From assembly GCA_945878705.1 (NCBI GenBank), contig CAMCUE010000055.1:1-7456 (forward strand): 7,456 nucleotides of DNA. The letters run 5' to 3'. This document shows, one piece after another, positions 6,997 to 7,456 of this stretch. The first letter of the stretch is position 1. Each line of letters opens with the position of its first letter. This stretch comes from Ferrithrix thermotolerans DSM 19514. Its GTDB lineage: Bacteria; Actinomycetota; Acidimicrobiia; Acidimicrobiales; Ilumatobacteraceae. The notes under the pieces were generated by a model. It was given only the letters and a program-made list of their open reading frames with translations, had not been told where the DNA came from and made no database searches. A program made the translations under genes and the position numbers.

Positions 6997-7456
6997 TTAA
7001 CTCTTAGTTTTGATTTCCATAATTCGACCAATTTCAGGTGGTCTGGGCAGGTGATCGTGGCTTTGTTTGATCGCAGTAAGTGCCGTCTCAACCGATTTCG
7101 TAATCGGAGCTGCCTTGGCGAGTTTTGAATTAACATGCAACAGCATTTGCTCACAAGTCGCTAATCGCTGTGACGTTGAAGAGTTAAACATTTGATGATT
7201 GAAATGTAACCGTTTGGCATCAAAATTTAAGACTTGTGTTGTGATCCGAAGTTTGTCGTCAAGGGCTGCCTCGCGCTCGTAAATGATGTGCGTTTCAACT
7301 GTGTAATAAGAATGTCCGGCTGCTCGGTACTCATCGTTAATGCCGATGTACTGAAACAATACGTCTGAGGCCCAGCCAAACGCAGTCAAGTAGGCCGCTT
7401 CGGTCATGTGGTTGTTGTAGTCAACCCATTGCGCAACAACTTCGCTGTGGTAAAAA
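6997..7456 (-). CDS. Hotdog-fold acyl-CoA thioesterase, betainyl-CoA thioesterase-like (5' end beyond window)
   Basis: The frame ends at TAA (6997-6999) and stays open to the right edge, so the true start lies outside. The ATG at 7405-7407 is internal: the codons before it encode WVDYNN, followed by HMTEAAYL. This is the conserved 'W.DYNGHM' active-site segment of 4-hydroxybenzoyl-CoA-thioesterase-like proteins, and its Asp is the expected catalytic residue. Further family-like blocks are GHSYYTVETH, ITTQVLNFDAKRLHF, CEQMLLHV and the C-terminal LPRPPEIGR. These resemble the thioesterase that releases glycine betaine from betainyl-CoA in aerobic carnitine breakdown, which in some bacteria is fused to the C-terminus of L-carnitine dehydrogenase. 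Because the window cuts here, I cannot tell whether this is a stand-alone protein of about 150-160 residues or the end of such a fusion. It is the most upstream visible gene of the operon. A broader acyl-CoA thioesterase role remains possible. Confidence 0.85.
   Translation of the reverse strand, partial: FYHSEVVAQWVDYNNHMTEAAYLTAFGWASDVLFQYIGINDEYRAAGHSYYTVETHIIYEREAALDDKLRITTQVLNFDAKRLHFNHQMFNSSTSQRLATCEQMLLHVNSKLAKAAPITKSVETALTAIKQSHDHLPRPPEIGRIMEIKTKS

Overview
This is a compact, almost fully coding stretch of bacterial DNA. From a few lines I sampled, not a full count, G+C is roughly mid-40s percent. Genes overlap or are separated by no more than 25 bases, and no intergenic gap is long enough for an obvious promoter. 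No RNA gene, insertion sequence, CRISPR array or phage gene is visible. Tight packing, GTG starts, weak or absent Shine-Dalgarno sequences, a fused peptide-transport ATPase and an ADP-forming acyl-CoA ligase fit a streamlined free-living aquatic bacterium. A low-GC planktonic actinobacterium is my best guess, but a chloroflexi or alphaproteobacterial origin is not excluded. This taxonomic statement is inference.

Left block (1-3018, + strand). It begins with the last 35 codons of a DppC/OppC-type permease. The permease stop overlaps the GTG start of a 590-residue fused double ATPase (DppD-DppF type) with two complete nucleotide-binding domains. The first half keeps the four-cysteine motif known from DppD iron-sulfur domains. 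Eighteen bases later comes a 373-residue cytoplasmic serine hydrolase of the class C beta-lactamase / family VIII esterase fold. The block looks like the end of an operon for uptake of a small peptide-like or other zwitterionic solute, with a hydrolase attached.

Right block (3015-7456, - strand, read from right to left). It holds a hotdog thioesterase whose 5' part lies beyond the window, an acyl-CoA dehydrogenase, an NDP-forming acyl-CoA synthetase and a CaiD-like enoyl-CoA hydratase. These genes are spaced 25 bases apart, overlap by 11 bases (with the start chosen here), and overlap by 1 base, so they form one operon. The two blocks converge, and their last genes share the four bases CTAG, which contain both stop codons.

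How the genes may work together. The crotonase resembles E. coli CaiD (crotonobetainyl-CoA hydratase) closely. The thioesterase resembles the betainyl-CoA thioesterase family that stands beside, or is fused to, L-carnitine dehydrogenase. With a CoA ligase and an acyl-CoA dehydrogenase between them, the operon can be read as an aerobic CoA-dependent route: gamma-butyrobetaine or crotonobetaine is activated, dehydrogenated and hydrated to carnitinyl-CoA, and carbon is finally released as glycine betaine. The ABC transporter and hydrolase could supply the substrate, but nothing in the sequence proves this link. Three active-site oddities deserve attention: an Asp where the usual acyl-CoA dehydrogenase catalytic Glu sits, a shortened loop after the catalytic Glu of the hydratase, and an eight-base homopolymer at that same site.
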